Shown: one piece after another, positions 33,648 to 42,361 of the stretch | Numbering within the stretch: position 1 is the stretch's first letter | Layout: each line of letters begins with the position of its first letter | NCBI GenBank assembly: GCA_937860145.1 | Contig: CALMBF010000116.1 | Coordinates: 1-64,000, forward strand | Length of the DNA: 64,000 nucleotides | Direction: 5' to 3' | From: an uncultured Geobacter sp. | GTDB lineage: Bacteria; Desulfobacterota; Desulfuromonadia; Geobacterales; DSM-12255 | Made by a program: the position numbers and the translations under genes | The notes under the pieces: generated by a model | Database searches by the model: none | Told to the model about the DNA's origin: nothing | Seen by the model: only the letters and a program-made list of their open reading frames with translations

Positions 33648-34430
33648 TTATATAACATTCTTTTTACGGCTATGCAAGAACTTTTGGTGGCCCCGGCCCT
33701 TTTCTTGTTTCTGGGGAGTGTTCGTCACAAGCGACGTGATTTCGGCCGGGGTCAGATGGCGATACTCGCCAGGTTTAAGAGAGTCGATCTGGAGGTTTCC
33801 GTATCTGAACCTTGTGAGCCTGGCAACCAGAAGGCCTACTGCTTCACACATCCGACGCACCTGGCGATAGCGCCCTTCATGGATAGCAATCGAGAGCCAG
33901 CTGTTTTTTCCTACGGCCCTAATCACGGTAACCGCTGCCGGGGCAGTCCAGCCGTCGTCCAGTTTTACCCCATGGGCAAGTTTGTCAAGGGTCTGGGTAT
34001 TGATATCTCCGCGTACCTTTACGTGGTACTCTTTGATGACTTCGTGGCTCGGGTGCGCCAGTTTGTTTGCCCAATCGCCATCGTTGGTGAGAAGGAGAAG
34101 TCCTTCGGTGTTGAAATCGAGGCGTCCCACGGGGAACAGTCTTTCCGGAATGTCTTTGATGATATCCGTTACTATGGGGCGGCCTTCGGGGTCGCTCATG
34201 GTGGTCACGTAGCCTGCCGGTTTGTTGAGGAGAATGTAGATTCTGGGCCTCTCTACCGTGATGGGTTTTCCGTCTAGGGTAATCGTATCGTGCTCGGGAT
34301 CTGCTTTCGAACCGAGGGTGGTTACGGTTGTACCGTTGACGGCAACCCGGCCCGAAGTGATCATGGTTTCGGCGGCGCGTCTTGAGGTGATTCCGGCACG
34401 GGATAAAATTTTCTGGAGACGTTCCTGCAT
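33648..34430 (-). CDS. rluB: 23S rRNA pseudouridine synthase, RluB/RsuA family
   Basis: A 260-residue enzyme that isomerises a specific uridine in 23S rRNA. An S4 RNA-binding domain is at the N-terminus (RLQKILSRAGITSRRAAETMI), followed by the catalytic core with the Asp motif GRLDFNTEGLLLLTNDG, the segment ILLNKPAGYVTT and a C-terminal EGRYRQVRRMCEAVG signature. This is the RsuA/RluB/E/F group; RluB (U2605 in E. coli numbering) is most likely given the S4 domain, but RluF or RsuA specificity cannot be excluded. A basic tail (QKQEKGRGHQKFLHSRKK) may add RNA contacts. Confidence 0.9.
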   Translation of the reverse strand: MQERLQKILSRAGITSRRAAETMITSGRVAVNGTTVTTLGSKADPEHDTITLDGKPITVERPRIYILLNKPAGYVTTMSDPEGRPIVTDIIKDIPERLFPVGRLDFNTEGLLLLTNDGDWANKLAHPSHEVIKEYHVKVRGDINTQTLDKLAHGVKLDDGWTAPAAVTVIRAVGKNSWLSIAIHEGRYRQVRRMCEAVGLLVARLTRFRYGNLQIDSLKPGEYRHLTPAEITSLVTNTPQKQEKGRGHQKFLHSRKKNVI

Positions 34431-34436
34431 AGGTTT

Positions 34437-34494
34437 AAAAAGTACGGCCCATTCAGAACTCCAGGAAAGCTGGTGGTTCTTAAAATGGGCCGTA
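34437..34494 (-). terminator. Long hairpin terminator between tRNA-Met and rluB
   Basis: TACGGCCCATT (34443-34453) and AATGGGCCGTA (34484-34494) are perfect 11-base complements, with an inner stem AGAAC/GTTCT and CCAG/CTGG. On the minus strand a CTTTTT run follows. It ends the tRNA-His/tRNA-Met transcript just before rluB and could also act as an attenuator for it. Confidence 0.8.
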
Positions 34495-34522
34495 GGGTTA
34501 ACCTCTGTTACAAGGTTGAAGA

Positions 34523-34599
34523 TGGTGGCGGTGCAGGGACTTGAACCCCGGACACTACGGATATGAGCCGTATGCTCTAACCAGCTGAGCTACACCGCC
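34523..34599 (-). tRNA. tRNA-Met (CAT)
   Basis: A 77-base cloverleaf: acceptor GGCGGTG/CACCGCC with a clean 1-72 G-C pair, D arm GTAGCTCAGCTGGTTAGAGC, anticodon stem TACGG/CCGTA with loop CTCATAT giving CAT, T arm GGGGTTCAAGTCCC, discriminator A and encoded CCA. The paired first acceptor position argues against initiator tRNA. Elongator Met is most likely, although lysidine-modified tRNA-Ile2 also reads CAT in DNA. Confidence 0.92.
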
Positions 34600-34643
34600 G
34601 TATTTTGATTATGAGAGCTCCGACATTGGAGTTTTGAATTGTA

Positions 34644-34720
34644 TGGGGTGGCTAGTGGGATTCGAACCCACGTATGTACGAGTCACAGTCGTAAGTGTTA
34701 ACCGCTTCACCATAGCCACC
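34644..34720 (-). tRNA. tRNA-His (GTG)
   Basis: Begins with the extra 5' G (G-1) opposite C73, giving an 8-base acceptor GGTGGCTA/TAGCCACC, the hallmark of tRNA-His. The anticodon loop CTGTGAC reads GTG. The T arm is GTGGGTTCGAATCCCAC and CCA is encoded. It leads the His-Met tRNA transcript, under the strong promoter at 34768-34796. Confidence 0.97.
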
Positions 34721-34767
34721 ATATATTGTGCAGCAACGATCATGGTCGTTGCCAGTGAAGAAAACAT

Positions 34768-34796
34768 TTTATAGTTGATACGGAGAGATTTGTCAA
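34768..34796 (-). promoter_or_regulatory. Strong sigma-70 promoter of the tRNA-His/tRNA-Met unit
   Basis: On the minus strand TTGACA (34796-34791), a 17-base spacer and TATAAA (34773-34768) are near consensus, and transcription would start roughly 40 bases before tRNA-His. The leader holds a 7-bp hairpin GCAACGA/TCGTTGC (34733-34752). Confidence 0.8.
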
Positions 34797-34853
34797 CCGT
34801 ATTTTTGTGGAAGCTCAGTTGCTGGGGATAATTGGTCTTTTGTTCACGGAATT

Positions 34854-34869
34854 ATTATGCTTGCATAAT
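34854..34869. promoter_or_regulatory. Perfect palindrome ATTATGC-TT-GCATAAT
   Basis: A 7-bp inverted repeat with a 2-base centre lies about 70 bases upstream of the -35 box of the yceD-rpmF-plsX-fab promoter. It has the look of a dimeric repressor or activator site; no regulator gene is adjacent, so its role is only suggested by position. Confidence 0.35.
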
Positions 34870-34936
34870 TGCCGCCAATGGTTTAAGAAGTGCGCGGAGT
34901 ATGCTGGTTGGCGAATGCCTGTCAAGTCGTTTCTGA

Positions 34937-34964
34937 TTGACAAAATTTCTCATATATTTATACT
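34937..34964 (+). promoter_or_regulatory. Sigma-70-type promoter of the yceD-rpmF-plsX-fab operon
   Basis: TTGACA (34937-34942), 16-base spacer and TATACT (34959-34964), with transcription expected about 25 bases before the yceD start. The 275-base gap 34721-34995 holds this promoter, the opposing tRNA promoter and the palindrome at 34854. Confidence 0.65.
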
Positions 34965-34995
34965 GCACGTTTCTGACAATTCTGTGGAGTAGGCA

Positions 34996-35544
34996 TTGAA
35001 GATACGTGTAGCCGACATAACCGAGAAGGAAAAGATACTCGAATCCAGTACGCCTGCATCAACCTACCCAACACTTCTTCAGGTTCAGGAAGCTGGCGAA
35101 GGTACTTTTGCGGGACCTGTCGATGCGACTCTCTCAATCGTCAGGGAGTATGATCACCTCAAAGTAAAAGGCCGGGTTGTGACCAGGGTCGTCCTCACCT
35201 GTTCCAGGTGCTTGACTGACTTTGACTTTGATATCACATCAAATTTCACGATTTACCTCACCAAGGCGACGGGTACGGTCGAAGAGGATGAGGTTGAGCT
35301 GGCTGAAGAAGACCTGCTCTCGGTTACTTATACCGGCGACGAGATAGATCTGACTAATGAAATTGCCGAACAGGTGCTTCTGGAGCTTCCTTACAAGCCG
35401 CTTTGCAAGGAAGCCTGTCTGGGCCTCTGTCCGGTGTGTGGTGTGGATAACAACAGTACGGTATGCGGTTGCATGGATAGCCGGCCATCTATGGCATTCA
35501 GCTCCCTCGGGAGCTTTAAGGTGAAACCCGATAAAGGAGAATAG
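34996..35544 (+). CDS. yceD: DUF177/YceD family protein
   Basis: A 182-residue protein with a TTG start and GGAG upstream. It matches the YceD (DUF177) family that nearly always precedes rpmF and is linked to 23S rRNA accumulation or ribosome assembly. Cys pairs are visible in [10 protein letters not shown] and in the C-terminal cluster [13 protein letters not shown]...VCGC, suggesting a zinc site; the family's usual form includes the 'CLGLCPxCGxxLN' block. It is translationally close to rpmF (2-base gap). Confidence 0.9.
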   Translation: MKIRVADITEKEKILESSTPASTYPTLLQVQEAGEGTFAGPVDATLSIVREYDHLKVKGRVVTRVVLTCSRCLTDFDFDITSNFTIYLTKATGTVEEDEVELAEEDLLSVTYTGDEIDLTNEIAEQVLLELPYKPLCKEACLGLCPVCGVDNNSTVCGCMDSRPSMAFSSLGSFKVKPDKGE

Positions 35545-35546
35545 TT

Positions 35547-35729
35547 ATGGCAGTACCCAAAAAGAAGACATCCAAATCGAGAAAAAATATGAGAAGGGCC
35601 CACGATTTTCTTACTGCCCCGTCAGTGTCCACCTGCCCGCAGTGTAAAGCTGCCAAGCTTCCTCACCGTGCTTGTCCTTCATGTGGCACCTATAAAGGCA
35701 AAGAAGTAATCAAGACTGAAGAAGTGTAA
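35547..35729 (+). CDS. rpmF: 50S ribosomal protein L32
   Basis: A 60-residue ribosomal protein: [20 protein letters not shown] at the N-terminus and a four-Cys zinc ribbon CPQC...[12 protein letters not shown]. Position between yceD and plsX is the classic arrangement. It starts two bases after yceD. Confidence 0.98.
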   Translation: MAVPKKKTSKSRKNMRRAHDFLTAPSVSTCPQCKAAKLPHRACPSCGTYKGKEVIKTEEV

Positions 35730-35756
35730 TCGGTAGTTTCTACCGTACAGTCCCTC

Positions 35757-36803
35757 ATGTCCATGAAGATAGCCGTAGATGCCATGGGTGGCGACAATGC
35801 TCCGCAAGTAGAGGTTGCCGGAGCAGTTGCCGCTGCCAGGGAATTTGCTGTATCCATAATCCTGGTCGGTGACAAGGAACGTCTGGTTTCCGAGCTTGCA
35901 CAGTATGATGTCGCTGGTCTCGATATATCCATACATCATGCAAGTGAAGTGGTCGGTATGCATGATTCCGCCTCTGATGCCATTCGCAAGAAGAAAGACT
36001 CTTCCGTAAGGGTGGCTTTTGAACTTGTGAAGGACGGACGTGCCGATGCTGTTGTCAGCGCGGGTAATTCCGGTGCGACGATGGCTGCTGGAATGTTCGT
36101 TCTCAAGAGGATGAAAGGGATTGACCGTCCGGCAATCGCTCAGGTTTTTCCTACGCTGACCGGCCACACCGTTGTCCTGGATATTGGTGGCAATGTTGAC
36201 TGCAAGCCAGTGCATCTGGTCCAGTTTGCCATCATGGGTGAGGTTTATGCTCGTCATATCCTCGGGATCAGGCAGCCCAAGGTCGGCCTCCTTTCCAATG
36301 GCGAGGAGGATTCAAAGGGTAATGACCTGACCCGTGAAACCAATTGCATGCTGCGTGAAGTCGCCTTTGATTACGCCGGTTACATAGAGGGTAGGGATAT
36401 TTTTGCCGGCAAGGTCAATGTGGTAGTATGTGACGGCTTTGTGGGGAATATTGTTCTCAAGCTATCCGAAGGGCTAGCCGAGGCGGTCGGCACCATGCTC
36501 AAGGATGAGATTAAAAGAAGCCTGATTTACAAGATAGGGTATCTCCTCTCCCGGCCGGCTTTTGCTCGCTTCAAGAAGAAGGTCGACTATGCCGAGTACG
36601 GCGGAGCTCCCCTTCTCGGAATCAACGGCGTGGGTATGATATGTCATGGTGGATCAAACGTCAAAGCGATCAAGAATGCTATCCGCTTTGCTTCCGAGTA
36701 TGCGGCGAAAGGCGTTAATCAGCGCATGGCGGAAAAGATCCATGACAATTTCACCATATACTCACAGCAACGCGATACATCTAAAGAACCATCTGTTAAC
36801 TGA
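35757..36803 (+). CDS. plsX: Phosphate acyltransferase PlsX
   Basis: A 348-residue enzyme converting acyl-ACP to acyl phosphate for phospholipid synthesis. It begins [18 protein letters not shown] and has the conserved [29 protein letters not shown] block and the C-terminal signature [18 protein letters not shown]. Starts at 35757 (MSMKIA) and 35763 are both possible; neither has a clear ribosome binding site, so it may be coupled to rpmF. It begins the phospholipid/fatty acid part of the operon. Confidence 0.96.
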   Translation: MSMKIAVDAMGGDNAPQVEVAGAVAAAREFAVSIILVGDKERLVSELAQYDVAGLDISIHHASEVVGMHDSASDAIRKKKDSSVRVAFELVKDGRADAVVSAGNSGATMAAGMFVLKRMKGIDRPAIAQVFPTLTGHTVVLDIGGNVDCKPVHLVQFAIMGEVYARHILGIRQPKVGLLSNGEEDSKGNDLTRETNCMLREVAFDYAGYIEGRDIFAGKVNVVVCDGFVGNIVLKLSEGLAEAVGTMLKDEIKRSLIYKIGYLLSRPAFARFKKKVDYAEYGGAPLLGINGVGMICHGGSNVKAIKNAIRFASEYAAKGVNQRMAEKIHDNFTIYSQQRDTSKEPSVN

Positions 36804-36817
36804 CAAGAGGTTGATAT

Positions 36818-37795
36818 ATGCGTGGCCGAGTGACGGGTACAGGGTCGGCAGTTCCCGATAAGGTGCTGTCAAACCATGACCTTGAGTCGATGGTTGATAC
36901 AACAGATGAGTGGATCGTAACACGCACCGGTATAAGGGAACGCCGTATTGCTGCTCCCGACGAGTTCACCTCCACATTCGCGACTCGTGCAGCATTGAAT
37001 GCCCTGGAAATGGCAGGGGTGCTGCCGGAAGAACTGGATATGATCATCGTTGCAACCGTGACCCCTGACTATCCGTTCCCGTCCACAGCATGCCTCCTGC
37101 AGAACAATATCAAAGCGTACAATGCAGCAGCTTTTGACATGTCAGCTGCCTGTTCCGGTTTTCTTTATGCTCTTACCACTGTGGACAGATATATCAGGTC
37201 GGGGGCGGTTAAGAAGGCTCTTGTCGTAGGCGCGGAGGTTTTGTCGCGAATCGTCGATTGGACCGACCGTAACAGCTGTCTTCTCTTTGGCGACGGAGCA
37301 GGTGCTGTCGTTGTCGAAGCCATTAGTGGCGAGCATGGTATCAAAGACTCGATGTTGAAGAGTGACGGTTCCTGCTGGGAACTTCTTTATCAGCCTGGCC
37401 CGGGATGCCGTAACCCGGCTTCGCAGAAGTTGCTCGATGGACGGCAAAATTACCTGAGAATGCAAGGTAATGAAGTCTTTAAGCTTGCCGTCAGGGCCAT
37501 GGAAGAGGCCGCGGTCAAGGTATTGTCAGCAGGAGGGTACTGCAGTGACGATATTGACCTTTTCGTCCCTCACCAGGCTAATAAGCGTATAATCGACGCA
37601 ATTGGCAAAAGGCTGAGGTTGCCGGATGAAAAGGTATTTGTCAATCTGGACCGCTACGGTAACACGTCGGCAGCATCTATTCCGATAGCACTCGACGAAG
37701 CCAACCGTGCTCAACGCATGCGTTCCGGTGACCTAGTTCTGCTGGACTCGTTTGGAGGCGGGCTCACCTGGTCGGCCATGTCGATGATCTGGTAA
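36818..37795 (+). CDS. fabH: 3-oxoacyl-ACP synthase III
   Basis: A 325-residue condensing enzyme starting fatty acid synthesis from acetyl-CoA and malonyl-ACP. Catalytic Cys112 is in AFDMSAACSGFLYAL, His in DLFVPHQANKRI and Asn in DRYGNTSAASIP. RBS AGAGG precedes the ATG. Length and triad are complete. Confidence 0.97.
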   Translation: MRGRVTGTGSAVPDKVLSNHDLESMVDTTDEWIVTRTGIRERRIAAPDEFTSTFATRAALNALEMAGVLPEELDMIIVATVTPDYPFPSTACLLQNNIKAYNAAAFDMSAACSGFLYALTTVDRYIRSGAVKKALVVGAEVLSRIVDWTDRNSCLLFGDGAGAVVVEAISGEHGIKDSMLKSDGSCWELLYQPGPGCRNPASQKLLDGRQNYLRMQGNEVFKLAVRAMEEAAVKVLSAGGYCSDDIDLFVPHQANKRIIDAIGKRLRLPDEKVFVNLDRYGNTSAASIPIALDEANRAQRMRSGDLVLLDSFGGGLTWSAMSMIW

Positions 37796-37856
37796 TTCGA
37801 TGCTATCTTCGTAGCATAGATACGCTACCGTGCGTAGTCCGAGAAAGGATCCGCTG

Positions 37857-38783
37857 ATGTCTAAAAGAGCATTCATTTTCCCTGGCCAAGGTTCCCAGTA
37901 CGCAGGTATGGGGAAGGACCTTGCCGACAATTTCAAGATTGCGGCCGAGACATTCGCAGAGGCTGATGATGCCCTGGGGTTCAAGCTGTCCGAGCTCTGT
38001 TTCAATGGGCCGGAAGAAGACCTCAAGCTGACAAAGAACACCCAGCCGGCAATTCTGGCTGCCAGTATCGCTGTGCTGCGGGTCGTACGGTCGGAGACGG
38101 GGCTTGTGCCCGATTTCCTCGCCGGCCACTCGTTGGGAGAATTTTCCGCTCTGGTGGCTTCGGGAGCTTTTCCCCTTGCCGATGCACTCCGGACGGTACG
38201 GTCCCGGGGCATGTTCATGCAGGAGGCGGTGCCGGTAGGAGTCGGCGCCATGGCGGCAATTCTTTCCGTCGAAGCGAACGTCCTCGCCGAAATATGCCGT
38301 GAAGCGGAGCAGGGTGAAGTCGTTGCTCCTGCCAACTTCAATTCCCCCGGTCAGATCGTCATAGCCGGTCATGCAACGGCAGTCAACAGGGCAATAGAAA
38401 TCGCCAAGGCCCGCGGGTTCAGAAAGGCGATGCTTCTGCCGGTAAGTGCTCCGTTCCATTCAGCACTCATGGTTCCTGCCGGCGAGCGGCTCCGCGAAGT
38501 ACTCGATAGCATAGAGCTCTCCGATATTGAAATCCCGGTTGTAACCAACGTCGAGGCAGCGCCAAACAGGGACAAATCCCGCATCAGAGAGCTGTTGGTA
38601 ACCCAGGTGAGTGCTCCGGTACGATGGGATGAGTCGGTCAAGCGCATGATAGACGACGGTGTCTCGTCATTTGTTGAAATCGGGCCGGGCAAGGTGCTTT
38701 CCGGCCTCGTTAAAAGGATCAATAAAGAGGTTCTGACCTTGAATGTCGAAGACTCTCAAGGTCTGACTACGTTACGTGATTAA
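37857..38783 (+). CDS. fabD: Malonyl-CoA:ACP transacylase
   Basis: A 308-residue enzyme loading malonate onto ACP. The active-site motif is GHSLGEFSAL with Ser92; QGSQYAGMG is at the N-terminus, a conserved Arg near VRSRGMFMQEA, and the catalytic His region is SAPFHSALM. The ATG at 37857 follows AGAAAGGA. A longer in-frame start at 37830 would lie in the fabH-fabD gap without a ribosome site. Confidence 0.96.
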   Translation: MSKRAFIFPGQGSQYAGMGKDLADNFKIAAETFAEADDALGFKLSELCFNGPEEDLKLTKNTQPAILAASIAVLRVVRSETGLVPDFLAGHSLGEFSALVASGAFPLADALRTVRSRGMFMQEAVPVGVGAMAAILSVEANVLAEICREAEQGEVVAPANFNSPGQIVIAGHATAVNRAIEIAKARGFRKAMLLPVSAPFHSALMVPAGERLREVLDSIELSDIEIPVVTNVEAAPNRDKSRIRELLVTQVSAPVRWDESVKRMIDDGVSSFVEIGPGKVLSGLVKRINKEVLTLNVEDSQGLTTLRD

Positions 38784-38818
38784 CTGGTTGCCTTTAAACT
38801 GCACGGAGAGGAGCAAGC

Positions 38819-39253
38819 ATGATGGATGTGAATGAAATTATGAATATTCTGCCTCACCGGTATCCTTTTCTCCTCGTTGACAGGATACTGGAGTTCGAAC
38901 CGGGCAAGAAAATTGTCGGATTGAAAAATGTGACCATGAATGAACCGTTTTTCCCGGGCCATTTCCCCGGTCATCCTGTCATGCCGGGCGTTCTCATTAT
39001 TGAAGCTATGGCGCAGGTAGCCGCTCTTCTTGCCTACCGGTCGTCAGACGACGATATCCGCTCCAAGGTTACCTATTTCGTTGGAATCGACAATACCAAG
39101 TTCAGGAAACCTGTTGTGCCGGGAGACCAGTTGCGGCTCGAGCTGGAAGCTACCGGCTGTCGCCGGGGCATATGGACATTCGTTGGAAAAGCCTATGTTG
39201 ATGGCAAACTGGTGACGGAATCCGAGCTGAAGGCTACTTTTGCCGACAAGTAA
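38819..39253 (+). CDS. fabZ: 3-hydroxyacyl-ACP dehydratase FabZ
   Basis: A 144-residue hot-dog-fold dehydratase for the elongation cycle. The motif [15 protein letters not shown] and the catalytic [19 protein letters not shown] (His and Glu) are intact. The start is at 38819 or 38822 (ATGATG) behind GGAGAGGAG. Its placement between fabD and fabG is less common than with lpxA, so a second fabZ may exist elsewhere in the genome. Confidence 0.95.
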   Translation: MMDVNEIMNILPHRYPFLLVDRILEFEPGKKIVGLKNVTMNEPFFPGHFPGHPVMPGVLIIEAMAQVAALLAYRSSDDDIRSKVTYFVGIDNTKFRKPVVPGDQLRLELEATGCRRGIWTFVGKAYVDGKLVTESELKATFADK

Positions 39254-39274
39254 GAACTAAAAGGAGATAACTAG

Positions 39275-40012
39275 ATGCCGAAAGATAAAATTGCCGTTGT
39301 AACAGGAGCATCCCGGGGGATTGGCAGAAGCATTTCCTTGGCGCTTTCCGCCGCTGGAGCAACTATCGTTGCGATGGATATGGACCAGAGTGCTACCGAT
39401 GCGGTTGTTGCTGAGATCAAGGCGGCAGGGGGAAAGGCGATGGCCGTCGTCGGCAATGTGACAGTTCCCGATGATGCCGAAAGGATGATCGATGCCGCCA
39501 TGAACGAGTATGGCCGCGTCGATATCCTCGTGAACAATGCCGGCATTACCCGGGATGGCATCTTCCTGAGGATGAAGGACGAGGACTGGGATGCCGTTCT
39601 GACGGTTAACCTCAAGGGCGCTTTCCTCTGCAGTCGCGCAGCTTCCAAGGTGATGACGAAGCAGCGCTCCGGCAGAATCATCAATATTGCATCAGTTGTC
39701 GGCCAGATGGGGAATGCCGGACAGGCAAACTACTGTGCTAGCAAGGCAGGACTTATCGGGCTGACGAAATCCAATGCCCGGGAGCTGGCCAAGCGCAACA
39801 TCACGGTGAATGCCGTGGCTCCGGGGTTCATTGCCACAGCCATGACCGATGCGCTCTCAGACAAGGTCAAGGCGGAGTTGACCGCCCAGATCCCCTTGGA
39901 GCGTCTCGGTACTGCTGATGATATCGCCAACGCGGTCCTGTTTCTGGCATCCGAAAATTCCGGGTACATCACCGGCCACGTCCTGTCGGTTAACGGCGGC
40001 ATGTATATGTAA
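39275..40012 (+). CDS. fabG: 3-oxoacyl-ACP reductase FabG
   Basis: A 245-residue short-chain dehydrogenase reducing 3-oxoacyl-ACP with NADPH. It has the cofactor motif TGASRGIGRS, NNAGITRD, catalytic Ser in IASVVGQMG and Y-X3-K in NYCASKAGL, and ends in the family GHVLSVNGGMYM. Full length, with AAAGGAG ahead of the ATG. Confidence 0.97.
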   Translation: MPKDKIAVVTGASRGIGRSISLALSAAGATIVAMDMDQSATDAVVAEIKAAGGKAMAVVGNVTVPDDAERMIDAAMNEYGRVDILVNNAGITRDGIFLRMKDEDWDAVLTVNLKGAFLCSRAASKVMTKQRSGRIINIASVVGQMGNAGQANYCASKAGLIGLTKSNARELAKRNITVNAVAPGFIATAMTDALSDKVKAELTAQIPLERLGTADDIANAVLFLASENSGYITGHVLSVNGGMYM

Positions 40013-40016
40013 GCAG

Positions 40017-40042
40017 CCGGAAAAAAATATTGCATTTTCCGG
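40017..40042 (+). promoter_or_regulatory. Hairpin between fabG and acpP
   Basis: CCGGAAAA (40017-40024) and TTTTCCGG (40035-40042) form a perfect 8-bp stem with a 10-base A+T loop and no U-tract. It could mark RNA processing or attenuation that lets acpP be expressed at a different level. The remaining fabG-acpP gap shows no clear promoter. Confidence 0.4.
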
Positions 40043-40120
40043 TAATCATGATAAGAACCAATTCGGTTCGAATCAATACCACACATCCTGAAAAAGGAAA
40101 TTACAAACGGAGGTAATAAG

Positions 40121-40351
40121 ATGTCTGTTGAGAAAAGAATTAAAGAGATCGTAGCCGAGCAGCTTGGAGTTGAAGAGTCACAGGTAACCAACGAAGCATC
40201 TTTCATGGATGATCTCGGCGCAGACTCCCTCGATACGGTTGAACTTGTCATGGCTCTTGAAGAGGAGTTCGACATTGAAATCTCCGACGAAAACGCTGAA
40301 AAGATCCAGACTGTGCAGGACGCAATCGATTACATCACCGAGCACACCTGA
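40121..40351 (+). CDS. acpP: Acyl carrier protein
   Basis: A 76-residue acidic four-helix carrier. The 4'-phosphopantetheine site is Ser36 in [24 protein letters not shown] precedes the ATG. It sits between fabG and fabF as usual, followed by its own terminator. Confidence 0.98.
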   Translation: MSVEKRIKEIVAEQLGVEESQVTNEASFMDDLGADSLDTVELVMALEEEFDIEISDENAEKIQTVQDAIDYITEHT

Positions 40352-40358
40352 TCAGAAG

Positions 40359-40415
40359 AGCTCCGGATGGTTGGCACTGCATATATGTGGCGCACCGCAA
40401 CGGAGCTTTTTTTTT
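40359..40415 (+). terminator. Intrinsic terminator after acpP
   Basis: AGCTCCG (40359-40365) pairs with CGGAGCT (40401-40407) across a 35-base loop that can itself fold, followed by nine T. It partly separates acpP from fabF, which begins 80 bases on and has TATAAT (40448-40453) but a poor -35. Confidence 0.7.
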
Positions 40416-40495
40416 GCGCTAGTCGTAGAGTCGTGATTGTTGCTGGTTATAATTAATTTTATCCTTGTTCAGTGCAGGCAGAGGAGAGTTGCAAC

Positions 40496-41728
40496 ATGAG
40501 AAGAGTTGTTATTACAGGGGTCGGACTTGTTTCTCCATTGGGAATCGGGAACACCCAGAACTGGGAAAATGCAGTTGCCGGCAAATCCGGTCTCGGTCAT
40601 ATCACGCGTTTTGACACTACCGACTTTCCCGTAAAGATCGCCGGTGAAGTGAAAAACTTCAACGCGGAAGATTTCATCGACAAAAAAGAAGTCAAGAAGA
40701 TGGATCTTTTCATCCAGTATGCCCTCGCTGCATCCCATTTTGCCATGGAAGATTCCGGCCTGGTAATTGACGACAGCAATGCCGAACGTGTCGGGGTTCT
40801 GGTCGGTGCCGGTCTTGGCGGACTGCCGACCATCGAAAAGTACCACGATGCTCTCAAGGAGGGTGGATACAAGAAGATATCTCCCTTCTTCATTCCGATG
40901 CTCATCATCAACCTGGCACCGGGGCACATTTCCATGAAGTATGGTGCCAAAGGGCCGAATGTCTCGTCTGTATCTGCCTGCGCAACAGGTACCCATTCGA
41001 TCGGCGACGCCTTCCACATGATCAAGAGAGGTGATGCCGATGCCATGATCGCCGGTGGTACCGAATCTACGGTTACCCCTCTGGCAATCGGTGGATTTGC
41101 GGTTATGAAGGCTCTGTCGACCAATAACGACAACCCTACCGAGGCGTCCCGCCCGTTTGAAAAGAACAGGGACGGGTTCATTCTCGCCGAGGGGGCCGGC
41201 ATTGTCGTCATGGAAGAGTATGAAGCTGCGAAAAAGCGTGGTGCCAAGATTTACGCAGAAGTAGTCGGTTACGGGTTGACCGGGGACGCCTATCACCTCA
41301 CCGCACCTGCTCCGGGAGGCGAGGGTGCGGCACGCTGCATGAAGATGGCTCTGAACGGTGCTGGGGTAAAACCGGAAGATGTCACCTACATCAATGCACA
41401 CGGCACTTCTACCCCGTTCAACGATCTTTATGAGACGATGGCGATCAAGTCAGTGTTTGGTGACCATGCCAACAAGCTGATGGTCTCCTCAACCAAGTCC
41501 ATGACCGGTCATATGCTCGGTGCGGCCGGCGGTCTTGAAGCGGCATTCTGTGCACTCTCCATCGCCAATGGCGTTGTGCCTCCTACCATCAACTACCATG
41601 AGCAGGACCCGGAATGTAACCTTGATTACGTTCCCAATGCAGCACGTAACGCTGACGTGAAGTATGCCATGAGCAACTCGTTCGGCTTTGGTGGTACCAA
41701 TGCCACGCTGCTCTTCAAGAAGGTCTAG
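40496..41728 (+). CDS. fabF: 3-oxoacyl-ACP synthase II
   Basis: A 410-residue elongating condensing enzyme. N-terminus [15 protein letters not shown]; catalytic Cys in [14 protein letters not shown], His in [12 protein letters not shown] and His in [18 protein letters not shown]. The ATG at 40496 is behind GAGGAGAG; an in-frame upstream start at 40472 is not needed. It completes the cluster with rpiB following seven bases later. Confidence 0.97.
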   Translation: MRRVVITGVGLVSPLGIGNTQNWENAVAGKSGLGHITRFDTTDFPVKIAGEVKNFNAEDFIDKKEVKKMDLFIQYALAASHFAMEDSGLVIDDSNAERVGVLVGAGLGGLPTIEKYHDALKEGGYKKISPFFIPMLIINLAPGHISMKYGAKGPNVSSVSACATGTHSIGDAFHMIKRGDADAMIAGGTESTVTPLAIGGFAVMKALSTNNDNPTEASRPFEKNRDGFILAEGAGIVVMEEYEAAKKRGAKIYAEVVGYGLTGDAYHLTAPAPGGEGAARCMKMALNGAGVKPEDVTYINAHGTSTPFNDLYETMAIKSVFGDHANKLMVSSTKSMTGHMLGAAGGLEAAFCALSIANGVVPPTINYHEQDPECNLDYVPNAARNADVKYAMSNSFGFGGTNATLLFKKV

Positions 41729-41734
41729 GGAGAG

Positions 41735-42193
41735 ATGATGATATTGCTCGGCAGTGATCATGGTGGCCTCGCTCTCAAGGAGAGCATAAAATCCCTTCTT
41801 GAGGAGCGTGGCATCGAGTTCGAGGATTGCGGTACCTATTCAACCGATTCGGTTGATTATCCCGATTTCGGGGAAAAGGTGGCTCGCAGGGTGTCAAACG
41901 GCGAAGCAGAGAAGGGGATTCTTTTCTGTGGCACCGGGATCGGCATGTCCATCATTGCCAACAAGTTTATCGGTGTACGCGCTGCGCTGGCCACCGACCT
42001 GTTTACCGCACAAATGGCCAAAGAGCATAACAACGCCAACATACTGGTACTTGGGGGCCGGGTACTTCCGGAGGAACTGGCCCGGTCAATGGTGGCAATC
42101 TGGTTGGACTCCCCGTTCGATGGTGGACGCCATCAGAAGCGTCTTGACAAGATAAGTCAGATAGAGCACGAGCTACGTCGGAACAATTCCTGA
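41735..42193 (+). CDS. rpiB: Ribose-5-phosphate isomerase B
   Basis: A 152-residue RpiB-type isomerase of the pentose phosphate pathway. Conserved SDHGG near the N-terminus, catalytic Cys65 in GILFCGTGIGMSI, and LGGRVLPEELA. Starts at 41735 or 41738 (ATGATG after GGGAGAG). It sits with fabF and glyA as in other Geobacter genomes. Confidence 0.95.
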   Translation: MMILLGSDHGGLALKESIKSLLEERGIEFEDCGTYSTDSVDYPDFGEKVARRVSNGEAEKGILFCGTGIGMSIIANKFIGVRAALATDLFTAQMAKEHNNANILVLGGRVLPEELARSMVAIWLDSPFDGGRHQKRLDKISQIEHELRRNNS

Positions 42194-42207
42194 CAGAGCG
42201 ATTAGGT

Positions 42208-42235
42208 ACGGGACTGCAAAGTCCCGTTTCCTTTT
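42208..42235 (+). terminator. Intrinsic terminator after rpiB
   Basis: ACGGGACT (42208-42215) and AGTCCCGT (42220-42227) pair around GCAA, followed by TTCCTTTTT. glyA, about 125 bases further, therefore needs its own promoter; I see only weak candidates there (TTGACG at 42255). Confidence 0.85.
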
Positions 42236-42361
42236 TCTGGAGTTTGTCCTATTGTTGACGTAGGCGTCGAGAGCATCAGTATTCAGTTTAAACTAGCATA
42301 ATTTAGATACGTTACCTGGTAAGCAGGCTGTTAATCACACATTCATCAAAGGGGTTGTAAC

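Noticed and set aside
34807-34992. 61-codon plus-strand frame before yceD
   Set aside because: It runs over the yceD promoter and palindrome, has no ribosome site and no recognisable features.
40469-41401. 310-codon minus-strand frame over fabF
   Set aside because: Antisense shadow of fabF; composition looks like back-translation of the conserved gene, with no known motifs.
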